From Mariprofundus sp. (GTDB lineage: Bacteria; Pseudomonadota; Zetaproteobacteria; Mariprofundales; Mariprofundaceae), in assembly GCA_015485035.1 (NCBI GenBank), contig WFUI01000065.1, positions 1 to 19,840 of the forward strand: a stretch of DNA of 19,840 nt. Direction: 5' to 3'. The notes under the pieces were generated by a model. That model was not told the DNA's origin and did no database searches. It worked only from the letters and a program-made list of their open reading frames with translations. The translations under genes were made by a program, and so were the position numbers. Positions 13,508 through 19,840 of the stretch are shown in pieces; positions within the stretch are counted from its first letter, which is position 1; each line of letters begins with the position of its first letter.

Positions 13508-15628
13508 TTATTTTGAAAAATGCCTGGCAATATACTCCTGGAATACATTAATCTGATATGGTTTTTGAATAAACCCCGCAAGGTTTTTCCCTTTAAAACC
13601 TGAGGTTGCATCTTCTTCATTATAGCCCGAGGACAGTATCACCTTTATATCCGGATCAATTTTGCATAGTTCAGCGTAGCACTCTTTCCCGTCCATATGT
13701 GGCATGGTCATATCCAGGATTACACCGGTAATTTTATCATGGTGATCACAAAACACGGTCACAGCCTCCTTACCATCGTTTGCAGTCAGCACATGATAGC
13801 CCATATCTTCAAGAAACATGCTCGCCAGTTCACGCACAACCCGTTCATCATCCACCACAAGGACTGTCCCTGAACCGGTCACTTTTTCATGTTTATGTTC
13901 ATCAATATGGTGCGTGGATTCTGACATGGAAACGGGGAATGCAACCCTGAATGTAGTGCCACAACCCCGATCCGAATTAACCTGAAGCAGTCCGTTATGC
14001 CCATGAACAATGCCAAGAACTGCGCTCATGCCAAGTCCGCGTCCGGTAAACTTGGTGGTAAAGAATGGGTCGAATATTTTTTTCATAACCTCCTCATCCA
14101 TACCACACCCGTTATCTGAAACCTCAATATAGGCATAATATCCCGGCCCTGTATCTGGATGATGAATCGATGCTTGCAGATCAGATTTGCCAACCTCCAT
14201 GGCCCCGGTCGATATGACAATGATACCATTGTGTTTATCAATCGCTTCAGATGCATTAATAACCAGGTTCATGAGGATTTGTTGAAGCTGCGTACTATCA
14301 GCATCAACGGCAGGCAATGATTCGCATAACTGGAGTTGAAGCGTAGCATGTTTGGCAATCGAAACCTCCAGTAATGAGGTCATCTGGGCAACCAGGTTAG
14401 AAAGATTCACCGATTGAATAACAAATTTTCCTTTCCCTGAATATGCAAGCATTTGGTTGCATAATTCAGCAGCCTGCAAACTGCTGTCTTCTATTCTTTG
14501 CAAATACTTTTGTACGGGAGAAGTGTTACCCAGCAATCGCATGGCCATCCCTGCATTGCCAATGACAGCAGTCAGAATATTGTTAAAATCATGCGCAATA
14601 CCACCGGCCAAGACTCCCAGCGATTCCAGCCTGTCCACATGTTCCATCTGGTGTTGAAGTTCCTGTTCCTTGCGCAGATCTCTTGCAACCACTGCAAACT
14701 TCCCAGACTTCCCCTCCCCATCGGAAAGCGCCATAAACACTGCAGAAGCAGGAATTTCACTGCCATCACAATGAGTAAATTTACAACTTGCCTGTATGGT
14801 TCCTTCTTTTACTACTTTTGAAAATATTTCTTCGATAATTCTCCGGCTTTCATCCAGCGAATGGAAATCAGATATCTTCATGCCGTCAACCGGCGCGTCC
14901 CGTTCAAGTCCCACCATTTCAAGCCCGGCCGGATTAACATATACAATATTTCCATGCGAATCTGCCATTCCGACGAAACTGGGGGTTGATTCGATAATCA
15001 TAGCTATATCACGCACATCTCTAGTGCGCTCTTCAACCAGCCGTTCCAGATTTGCATGCGAATCGAGCAGGGCTTTTTCCGCCAGTTTGCGCTCACTGAT
15101 ATCGCGTACTGTAGCCATAACAAGCCTTGCACTATCCGATCCTATTGCGCTCAACCACACTTCCGCAGGAAATTCGCTTCCATCCATACGTCTATAGACC
15201 CATTCAAAGTGGTTACTTCCCGATTCAATTGCTGAAGCAATTTTTCTGATACCTTCTTGCAATGAACGGCATCCGGATGGCTGCCTGGGGGGAGAAAACT
15301 CAAAAGGGTGGGTCTCAAGAAAGACCTTTCGGGAATCAAAACCGAACAGATGCAATGCTGCTTTATTACAGTCAATGCATCGTTTCTTATCTAACAATAT
15401 CATCGCATCAGAAGATGCCTGGAATAACGAATTCGCCCATGCCTGACTTTGCTTTAATCTTTCCGCTTCCGTTCTGATTCGTTTTTGATAGGCAATCAGC
15501 TGCTGCAGAAATGGCGACTGATTTGCTCCATCCTCAATCTGGTGCATACGTTTGCTCAAAGCCATAATGGTTTCCCGGGCTGCCTCAAGCTGCTTTTGCA
15601 ATTGTTCTCTTGTGAGTTCTTGTGTCAT
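13508..15628 (-). CDS. PAS-PAS hybrid sensor histidine kinase with C-terminal receiver
   Basis: A 706-residue soluble kinase without membrane helices. The order is an N-terminal coiled coil (1-62), PAS 1 (about 63-180), linker helix, PAS 2 (about 205-318), and HisKA with phosphoacceptor H346 (GVLAGGIAHDFNN). The HATPase domain follows, with the N-box at NLVINASEAI (N458), the G1 box DNGCGMD (505-511) and GRGLGMSAV (529-537). The receiver spans about 585-706, with DD593-594, phosphoacceptor D639 and K689. All catalytic residues are present. The output is a phosphorelay through the C-terminal receiver with no DNA-binding domain, so a histidine phosphotransfer partner must lie elsewhere. The start overlaps the FIST gene stop as ATGA, so the FIST protein is its probable input partner. 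Confidence 0.95.
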   Translation of the reverse strand: MTQELTREQLQKQLEAARETIMALSKRMHQIEDGANQSPFLQQLIAYQKRIRTEAERLKQSQAWANSLFQASSDAMILLDKKRCIDCNKAALHLFGFDSRKVFLETHPFEFSPPRQPSGCRSLQEGIRKIASAIESGSNHFEWVYRRMDGSEFPAEVWLSAIGSDSARLVMATVRDISERKLAEKALLDSHANLERLVEERTRDVRDIAMIIESTPSFVGMADSHGNIVYVNPAGLEMVGLERDAPVDGMKISDFHSLDESRRIIEEIFSKVVKEGTIQASCKFTHCDGSEIPASAVFMALSDGEGKSGKFAVVARDLRKEQELQHQMEHVDRLESLGVLAGGIAHDFNNILTAVIGNAGMAMRLLGNTSPVQKYLQRIEDSSLQAAELCNQMLAYSGKGKFVIQSVNLSNLVAQMTSLLEVSIAKHATLQLQLCESLPAVDADSTQLQQILMNLVINASEAIDKHNGIIVISTGAMEVGKSDLQASIHHPDTGPGYYAYIEVSDNGCGMDEEVMKKIFDPFFTTKFTGRGLGMSAVLGIVHGHNGLLQVNSDRGCGTTFRVAFPVSMSESTHHIDEHKHEKVTGSGTVLVVDDERVVRELASMFLEDMGYHVLTANDGKEAVTVFCDHHDKITGVILDMTMPHMDGKECYAELCKIDPDIKVILSSGYNEEDATSGFKGKNLAGFIQKPYQINVFQEYIARHFSK

Positions 15629-16767
15629 TTACAGCCCAGAGCCAGAGCCACCATGGTTTGATTGATATGCAAACCTTGCCATTGCTCTCCATAGGTATCA
15701 AAACCGATAATATTGTCGGCAACCTTATTGGCTTTCGTCACCAGCAACTGAGTCAGATTGGCACCTCTGGCCTCAACATCCCGTAATATGCAATTACAGA
15801 CGAACAGCAGCCTTACTTTACCCGTATTCTGCACCAGTTTCTTCATGGCCTTATCAAATTCGGCGAGCATATCCTGATGCTCACATAAATTGAGCACCAT
15901 GCCTTCTTCTATAGCACAATAAAAGACCAGTGAGCCATCCTTGCCAATCTGCTGGACAGCACGCACATAGCACTCACCGCCATATGAATAGATCAGAGGA
16001 TATTTTGAAAAAACCTGAGGCTCCAGTTCCTCCAGTTTCAGACCCAGCAATTGGGCATAGCGATCTGCAGCGGGGATGCCGTCCAGATGATAAACTACTC
16101 GTTCTGCCACATTCGCTCTGGTAATCACCACAGTTGCTTCGCCGGGAATAAAATGCTGATGTTTCAGAGTATGAAAAGGGATTTTGGTTTCTGCGAGTAC
16201 AAATACAGCGGCATTTTCATAAGCCTTGCCATTGGCAATCACATAAGTTTTTTCAAATTGTTGATCATCACCCGCAGAACCGCCCAACAGTGGAATATTT
16301 CCCAATTCAGAGGACATGGCGGCAATAAATGTTTCTTCCTGTTTACTCATTCCATCGAAAAAACTCAGACAGAAATAGTCATCCGGATGTAAATCACTCC
16401 ACTCGATGCCCAATTGTTGTGTCAGATCGGTACATACTGCTTGAACCGCCTTGGCAGGGGGACAATTAAAACGGTCCAACACACTGACCCCCCAGCGAAT
16501 AGAATCTGTACTAATACCCAATAATACCAGCGTTCCATTCTGATGCTGTTTCGTCTGCCATTCTCCAGCCGTGGTACACCCGGCGATGAGTGCGTCCGGG
16601 AAGCGTTCTGCAAGACAGGCCGCTACAATATCAGGACTCTGGGCCGTGGAATGGAAAACAAAAATCATATCCGGTTGCCGGTTTGTATCCTCAGGCCAGT
16701 CTTCCACTGCCTCGATAACGGCTTTTACAGCATCCGTATCATCTGAACTTCCTTCCATTATATGCAT
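15625..16767 (-). CDS. FIST domain signal-sensing protein
   Basis: A 380-residue cytoplasmic protein with the FIST N region (about 34-225: DMIFVFHST, ALIAGCTTAGEW, PLLGGSAGDD) and the FIST C region (about 235-365: ADRYAQLLGL, LVFYCAIEEGMVL, NIIGFDTYGEQW). FIST domains are thought to bind small ligands such as amino acids and are often fused to or paired with kinases and chemoreceptors. Here the pairing is as a separate gene overlapping a PAS hybrid kinase by ATGA. The ATG at 16767 has GGGAG six bases upstream. The C-terminus FDTYGEQWQGLHINQTMVALALG is typical of the family. It probably supplies a ligand signal to the kinase. Confidence 0.9.
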   Translation of the reverse strand: MHIMEGSSDDTDAVKAVIEAVEDWPEDTNRQPDMIFVFHSTAQSPDIVAACLAERFPDALIAGCTTAGEWQTKQHQNGTLVLLGISTDSIRWGVSVLDRFNCPPAKAVQAVCTDLTQQLGIEWSDLHPDDYFCLSFFDGMSKQEETFIAAMSSELGNIPLLGGSAGDDQQFEKTYVIANGKAYENAAVFVLAETKIPFHTLKHQHFIPGEATVVITRANVAERVVYHLDGIPAADRYAQLLGLKLEELEPQVFSKYPLIYSYGGECYVRAVQQIGKDGSLVFYCAIEEGMVLNLCEHQDMLAEFDKAMKKLVQNTGKVRLLFVCNCILRDVEARGANLTQLLVTKANKVADNIIGFDTYGEQWQGLHINQTMVALALGCK

Positions 16768-16790
16768 AAACGCACTCCCGTTATACGACT

Positions 16791-17048
16791 ATGGAATCCT
16801 GGATAAATTGCAAACAATGCGACTGCCATCCTGACAAAATCAGCCCGCTCAGGCAAAATATCGTATTGCCTGAGCATACACAATTCAGGAAAGTATGTTG
16901 TACCTGCACGCCCGAATGGGACTATGCATGTGCATATGGTATGAAACCCCGTTTATTATACCTGTCGGTCGGCGACGTTGCCACCCATAGCCTGACAGAT
17001 GCTCTGAATGAATCAGCGTTTCCTTGGTACGAGATTATTCGCTCCTGA
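16791..17048 (+). CDS. Putative small Cys-rich protein, divergent from FIST gene
   Basis: A possible 85-residue protein I do not recognise. The N-terminal half has seven cysteines in two groups, C7-K-Q-C10-D-C12-H13 and C36-C37-T-C39 with C47. This spacing could bind zinc or an Fe-S cluster. The C-terminal half (LLYLSVGDVATHSLTDALNESAFPWYEII) has natural-looking codons and a hydrophobic strand-helix pattern. No Shine-Dalgarno precedes the ATG; TTATAC lies 4 bases upstream and might be a -10 box for a leaderless message. It starts 23 bases from the FIST start, so both would share one divergent promoter region. It may instead be a chance frame. Confidence 0.4.
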   Translation: MESWINCKQCDCHPDKISPLRQNIVLPEHTQFRKVCCTCTPEWDYACAYGMKPRLLYLSVGDVATHSLTDALNESAFPWYEIIRS

Positions 17049-17213
17049 CAAGACTTGCATCAAAATAACAGTTTTTTCTAGAAGTTTATCGAATTTCTCG
17101 GAAGCAGAAATTGAAATAATTTCCTGTATCGATTTTCAATGGAGTACGACAGGCATCAAAAGGTTATTCAATATGCATCGAACAACAATCATCGATAATT
17201 GAGCATCGGGCAA
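17049..17213. other. Gap without recognisable feature
   Basis: AT-rich bases between the putative Cys-rich ORF and the tRNA terminators. No long frame, convincing hairpin or promoter was found on either strand. With the uncertain ORF to its left, about 450 bases (16768-17213) have no confident gene. Confidence 0.5.
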
Positions 17214-17245
17214 TAAAAAAAGCACCTACAAAATTGTAAGTGCTT
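17214..17245 (-). terminator. Second intrinsic terminator after tRNA-Glu
   Basis: On the minus strand AAGCACTTACA pairs with TGTAGGTGCTT (11 bp, one T-G) around ATTT, followed by a run of seven T residues. This is a textbook Rho-independent terminator. It lies about 85 bases beyond the tRNA 3' end, after a first terminator and after the duplicated tRNA tail. Confidence 0.85.
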
Positions 17246-17253
17246 GATTTAAT

Positions 17254-17342
17254 TGGCGTCCCCAAGGGGGATACATCCTTAAAACCAAAACGAAAAACCC
17301 CAGCTATGAAAACCATAACTGGGGTTAAGCTGGCGTCCCCAA
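17254..17342 (-). repeat. 12-bp direct repeat of the tRNA-Glu 3' end, 77-bp period
   Basis: The last 12 bases of the tRNA, TTGGGGACGCCA (minus strand), occur at 17342-17331 and again at 17265-17254. The two copies are offset by exactly 77 bp, the length of the tRNA gene. The downstream copy lies between the two terminators and no other tRNA part is recognisable there. It may be what is left of a second tandem tRNA-Glu, or a short attachment-type duplication. Confidence 0.7.
17291..17326 (-). terminator. Intrinsic terminator directly after tRNA-Glu
   Basis: AACCCCAGTTATG pairs with CATAGCTGGGGTT over 13 bp (one T-G) around GTTTT, then TTTTTCG follows on the minus strand. It begins 4 bases after the tRNA CCA end, so it ends tRNA-Glu transcription. 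Confidence 0.88.
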
Positions 17343-17407
17343 CCGGATTCGAACCGGTGTTGCCGCCGTGAAAGGGCGGTGTCCTAGGCCGACTAGACGA
17401 TGGGGAC
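17331..17407 (-). tRNA. tRNA-Glu (anticodon UUC)
   Basis: A 77-base cloverleaf that closely matches bacterial tRNA-Glu. The acceptor GTCCCCA pairs with TGGGGAC, and discriminator G and an encoded CCA follow. The D arm is GTCTAGTCGGCCTAGGAC. The anticodon stem CCGCC/GGCGG carries the loop CTTTCAC with anticodon TTC at 17372-17370. The T arm is CCGGTTCGAATCCGG. It lies 101 bases downstream of pgsA on the same strand. A promoter candidate just upstream and a terminator just downstream suggest independent transcription. Confidence 0.97.
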
Positions 17408-17423
17408 CTGTGGAACGCGGCGA

Positions 17424-17451
17424 AGATTAACGAACACTTCTGCTTCGTCAA
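17424..17451 (-). promoter_or_regulatory. Candidate sigma-70 promoter of tRNA-Glu
   Basis: TTGACG (17451-17446) and TAATCT (17429-17424) are spaced by 16 bases and lie 16 bases before the tRNA 5' end. The -10 is followed by a GC-rich TCGCCGCG, typical of stringently controlled stable-RNA promoters. The -10 match is weak. The same stretch holds a 10-bp inverted repeat, GATTGACGAA/TTCGTTAATC (17453-17425), which could instead be an operator or a pgsA 3' hairpin without T-run. Confidence 0.45.
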
Positions 17452-17508
17452 TCAAAATATACACAGGATTTGGTCATGTCCTGATCATCAAAATTGCAAA
17501 TGCCGCAC

Positions 17509-18063
17509 TTAATCGTTCAACTCATCCATCAGTTCAGGCCAGGCATCTCTAATGTACTCGTATCCGGACCACAGCGTCAGAAATGCAGCAATCCACAACA
17601 GAAAGAGCCCGATACTATGCAGGGAAAGCCCAAAAACATCGACATGTAAGAGCAATGTTGAAACAGCAATCAATTGAATGGCAGTTTTCCATTTTGCAAT
17701 CAGCGACACATGAACAATGGTAGATCTTTCGGCCAGCCATTCGCGTAATGCACCAATTGTAATTTCACGGCCAATGATGATAACCGCCAGCAGGGCAGGG
17801 GCCATATCCGCGGATACAAGCAGCACCAGTGCTGAGGCAACCAGTAATTTATCTGCAACCGGATCCAAAAAACGCCCAAATGTTGTTACTTCATTTCTCA
17901 ATCGGGCAAGATATCCGTCCAGATAATCTGTCAGTGCGGCAATAATAAATAATAGACCGGACAACCAGTGTCCCAAATCACCGGGGATAAGAAATGCCAC
18001 CATAAACACGGGAATAATAAATACCCTTCCTATGGTTAGCTGATTTGAGATTGTCCATTTCAT
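17509..18063 (-). CDS. pgsA: CDP-diacylglycerol-glycerol-3-phosphate 3-phosphatidyltransferase
   Basis: A 184-residue integral membrane enzyme that makes phosphatidylglycerol phosphate, the committed step to PG and cardiolipin. The CDP-alcohol phosphotransferase motif is complete: DYLDGYLARLRNEVTTFG followed by RFLDPVADK (D-x2-D-G-x2-A-R-x8-G-x3-D-x3-D). The N-terminus MKWTISNQLTIGRVFIIPVF is typical of PgsA, so the ATG at 18063 was preferred to a GTG three codons upstream; neither has a strong ribosome binding site. It follows the DUF3467 gene by 66 bases and precedes tRNA-Glu. Confidence 0.95.
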   Translation of the reverse strand: MKWTISNQLTIGRVFIIPVFMVAFLIPGDLGHWLSGLLFIIAALTDYLDGYLARLRNEVTTFGRFLDPVADKLLVASALVLLVSADMAPALLAVIIIGREITIGALREWLAERSTIVHVSLIAKWKTAIQLIAVSTLLLHVDVFGLSLHSIGLFLLWIAAFLTLWSGYEYIRDAWPELMDELND

Positions 18064-18129
18064 TATGCACAAAGTATTACTGATGCACTGCTGCGGTAAA
18101 GGTTTATCTGAATCAGAGATGGAATACAG

Positions 18130-18438
18130 TTAATTAGCAATAATATGATCCGGTTTACCAGCAGGCATAATGTTTTTTATTTCACCAAAAACGCTTTCAT
18201 AACGCATGATATTATCCTGTAAAACAGAGATAATCCGTTTGGCATGAGATGGGCTGACAAGGACTCGTGAATTAAGTATGGCCGCTGGGTGTGTGGCCAG
18301 AATAAAATCCAGTATAAATTCCTCCTGTGTATGTGTCACAAACAATTGATTGGCATAGCGACCGCCCTGAACTTCGCCAGGTACCTGTATTTGTAATTCC
18401 TGCTGTTGATCATCCTGATTTTCTATATTATCTTTCAT
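18130..18438 (-). CDS. DUF3467 family small protein
   Basis: A 102-residue cytoplasmic protein matching the DUF3467 pattern: GRYANQLFVTHTQEEFILDF (27-46), then SRVLVSPSHAKRIISVLQDNI and RYESVFGEI. The family is widespread and uncharacterised. The N-terminus (residues 1-20) is a charged, Gln-rich tail. Its start overlaps the 3' end of mazG by 11 bases in another frame, so the two are likely co-translated. No function can be assigned from the family. Confidence 0.88.
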   Translation of the reverse strand: MKDNIENQDDQQQELQIQVPGEVQGGRYANQLFVTHTQEEFILDFILATHPAAILNSRVLVSPSHAKRIISVLQDNIMRYESVFGEIKNIMPAGKPDHIIAN

Positions 18439-19243
18439 TTATAACCTCTTGTTTTTCAATGTCTTTAGCCTTTTTGTAGAGCTGTTCAAGTGCGCTGATA
18501 TCCATCTCTGAGAGTGATTGATTCTCATGCATTGCCAAATCTTCCATATGCCTGAAACGCTGGCCAAATTTTCGATTGGTGCGCATCAAACAAAGCTCTG
18601 CGTCCAAATCCATTTTTCGCGCCAAATTAGCAAGTGTAAACAGTAAGTCACCAAACTCATCTTCCAATCGTTCTGAACCGGAGTGATTTAACACCTCATA
18701 TTCAAATTCAGCCAGTTCTTCACGCATTTTATCGAGCACTGTCGATGCTTCAGTCCAGTCAAATCCGACTCTGGCAGCCCGTTGTTGTTGCTTCTGTGCA
18801 TATTTCAGAGCCGGAAGAGGGGGGATGCCATCCATCAGGCTTTTTCTGTTTGCATGTTCAGCATCTTTCAGCCTGTTCCATTGATCGTCCAGATTATTCT
18901 CAGTCACTGTTTCCCCGAACACATGGGGATGGCGGTAAATCATTTTTTCGATCAACGCATCAATCACATCAGCCAGATTGAATTGATCTGATTCTTCAGC
19001 AATACAGGAATAGAACAGTATCTGAATCAGTAAATCACCAAGTTCAGCCTTTAAAGGTTGCCAATTATTATTGGATTCGACTTGATCAATGGCTTCAATA
19101 ACTTCATGTACTTCTTCGAGCGTGTATTGGCGAAGTGATGATATGGTTTGCTCCCGGTCCCATGGACATTCCTTACGTAACACATTCATTAGTGTATATA
19201 ACTTATCGTAATAATTGCTTTTACTGGAAATACGTTCCGGCAT
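18428..19243 (-). CDS. mazG: Nucleoside triphosphate pyrophosphohydrolase MazG
   Basis: A 271-residue house-cleaning NTPase that hydrolyses (d)NTPs to monophosphate and PPi. It has two tandem MazG domains. The first opens with LRKECPWDREQTISSLRQYT and has the metal motif EEVHE...ELGDLL. The second has EELAEFEYE...EDEFGDLLF, the EExxE...ExxD signature. The ATG at 19243 has GGAG six bases upstream and was preferred to a TTG two codons earlier. It leads mazG-DUF3467-pgsA and diverges from the Yip1-like gene across 230 bases. Confidence 0.95.
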   Translation of the reverse strand: MPERISSKSNYYDKLYTLMNVLRKECPWDREQTISSLRQYTLEEVHEVIEAIDQVESNNNWQPLKAELGDLLIQILFYSCIAEESDQFNLADVIDALIEKMIYRHPHVFGETVTENNLDDQWNRLKDAEHANRKSLMDGIPPLPALKYAQKQQQRAARVGFDWTEASTVLDKMREELAEFEYEVLNHSGSERLEDEFGDLLFTLANLARKMDLDAELCLMRTNRKFGQRFRHMEDLAMHENQSLSEMDISALEQLYKKAKDIEKQEVINER

Positions 19244-19399
19244 GCACAACTCCTATAACTTTACATAATATCCATTATGCGACGTAACAAAAAGGAGCCA
19301 CATAGTAATTGTGAATCAAAACAGCTGTGAGATTGACTATCATATCATTACTCTATTTCGAGCCCCAGCTTTACACGTTAAATTGATAACAGGTTCATC

Positions 19400-19425
19400 G
19401 CAAGTGTAAAAAAACAGCCACTTGC
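19400..19425. promoter_or_regulatory. Inverted repeat in the mazG / Yip1-like divergent gap
   Basis: GCAAGTG (19400-19406) and CACTTGC (19419-19425) form an exact 7-bp inverted repeat around an A-rich 12-base centre, and a further GTGCAAGT follows at 19441. It lies 49 bases before the Yip1-like start and could be a regulator site. The rest of the gap 19244-19473 shows no gene. Confidence 0.35.
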
Positions 19426-19473
19426 ATCTTCTGTCTTTCAGTGCAAGTCTGCGCAACCTTCCGGAGGTTCTCT

Positions 19474-19840
19474 ATGCAATATTTTGATAAAAACAGGCCA
19501 ATGCAAACGCTTTTGCTGTCATTGCAAGGCATGCTAACCAGCCCGAAGGAATTCTTTTCGGAACTTCCACCTGCTGCTTTTTATGCTAATTCAATTTTTC
19601 TGGCCACGATAGTAATATTGGCAGCATCCTTTATTGGGGTTCCTTTCCACAGTTTTACAATGCTGTTTATGGTGCCTGTCAGCTGGGGTCTGGGGCTGAT
19701 TGCTCTTAAATTCTGGTCTTTATACATATCCTGGGCTACCAGGTCGTTCGGTAATGCCAAATTAAGTAAAGCCAATGCATTCTATATCTCTGCTTATGCA
19801 TCTGTTCCTCTAATGCTGTCTGCTGTGCCCATCCTTGGAA
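19474..19840 (+). CDS. Yip1-family membrane protein (N-terminal part; runs off the window)
   Basis: An open frame from ATG 19474 to the window end (122 codons, no stop), behind CCGGAGGTTCTCT, an excellent ribosome binding site. The start MLTSPKEFFSELPP (from residue 20) is the hallmark of bacterial Yip1-domain proteins. Hydrophobic helices follow at about residues 41-56, 63-86 and 104-122. The bacterial role of the family is unclear; members are polytopic inner-membrane proteins. The C-terminal part is outside the window, so length and integrity cannot be judged. Confidence 0.8.
   Translation, partial: MQYFDKNRPMQTLLLSLQGMLTSPKEFFSELPPAAFYANSIFLATIVILAASFIGVPFHSFTMLFMVPVSWGLGLIALKFWSLYISWATRSFGNAKLSKANAFYISAYASVPLMLSAVPILG

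Noticed and set aside
17425..17453. Inverted repeat after pgsA as a terminator
   Set aside because: The 10-bp stem is not followed by a T-run, and it overlaps the better explained tRNA promoter candidate.
1..19840. CRISPR array, insertion sequence or prophage
   Set aside because: No repeat-spacer arrays, transposase or phage genes were seen on either strand.

Overview
The window looks like chromosomal DNA from an aerobic or microaerobic Gram-negative proteobacterium with a ubiquinone-based, cytochrome-rich respiratory chain. The evidence is Coq7, the HpnCDE squalene route, several c-type cytochromes with signal peptides, a proton-type F0 ATP synthase block, and a tRNA-Glu that encodes its own CCA. 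The F0 genes are not followed by F1 genes, the b subunit begins like an alphaproteobacterial b' subunit, and haem genes sit among small cytochromes. This mix would fit a lineage such as the Zetaproteobacteria, but that placement is inference. Almost every gene is on the minus strand; exceptions are thiO, a possible small Cys-rich gene, and the Yip1-like gene at the right edge.

Layout. Bases 65-4107 are isoprenoid genes read leftwards: hpnC-hpnD-hpnE (farnesyl diphosphate to squalene), then a 0.3 kb control region, then coq7 (ubiquinone hydroxylation). The control region has a tight cluster of DnaA-box-like sequences, a 17-bp palindrome and a 15-residue leader ORF with a very strong ribosome binding site just ahead of coq7. 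thiO (4173-5342) diverges from hpnC. An AT-rich orphan gene for an all-helical protein (5374-6063) follows, next to an inverted repeat and a tRNA/tmRNA-like 3' fragment. Next come hemN and a tri-haem cytochrome (start and stop overlapping by one base), a small class I cytochrome c, and a four-helix membrane cytochrome c.

Bases 9942-11790 hold the F0 block atpI-atpB-atpE-atpF. cca (tRNA CCA-adding enzyme with HD domain) lies upstream of it on the same strand. A two-gene signalling operon follows: a FIST sensor protein and a PAS-PAS hybrid histidine kinase, overlapping by ATGA. A possible Cys-rich small protein diverges from it. The right end holds mazG-DUF3467-pgsA and then tRNA-Glu(UUC), which has a clear promoter candidate, two successive intrinsic terminators, and between them a duplicated copy of the tRNA 3' end. 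The window closes inside a Yip1-family membrane protein.

Most genes are ordinary housekeeping or respiratory genes. No CRISPR array, insertion sequence or recognisable defence system was seen. The points most worth a second look are: hpnE, which has no ATG/GTG/TTG/CTG start that keeps its FAD-binding motif; the coq7 leader ORF and DnaA-box cluster; the tri-haem cytochrome whose third haem lacks the usual Met ligand; the orphan helical protein; the Cys-rich small ORF beside the FIST-kinase operon; and the exact tRNA-length duplication of the tRNA-Glu tail.
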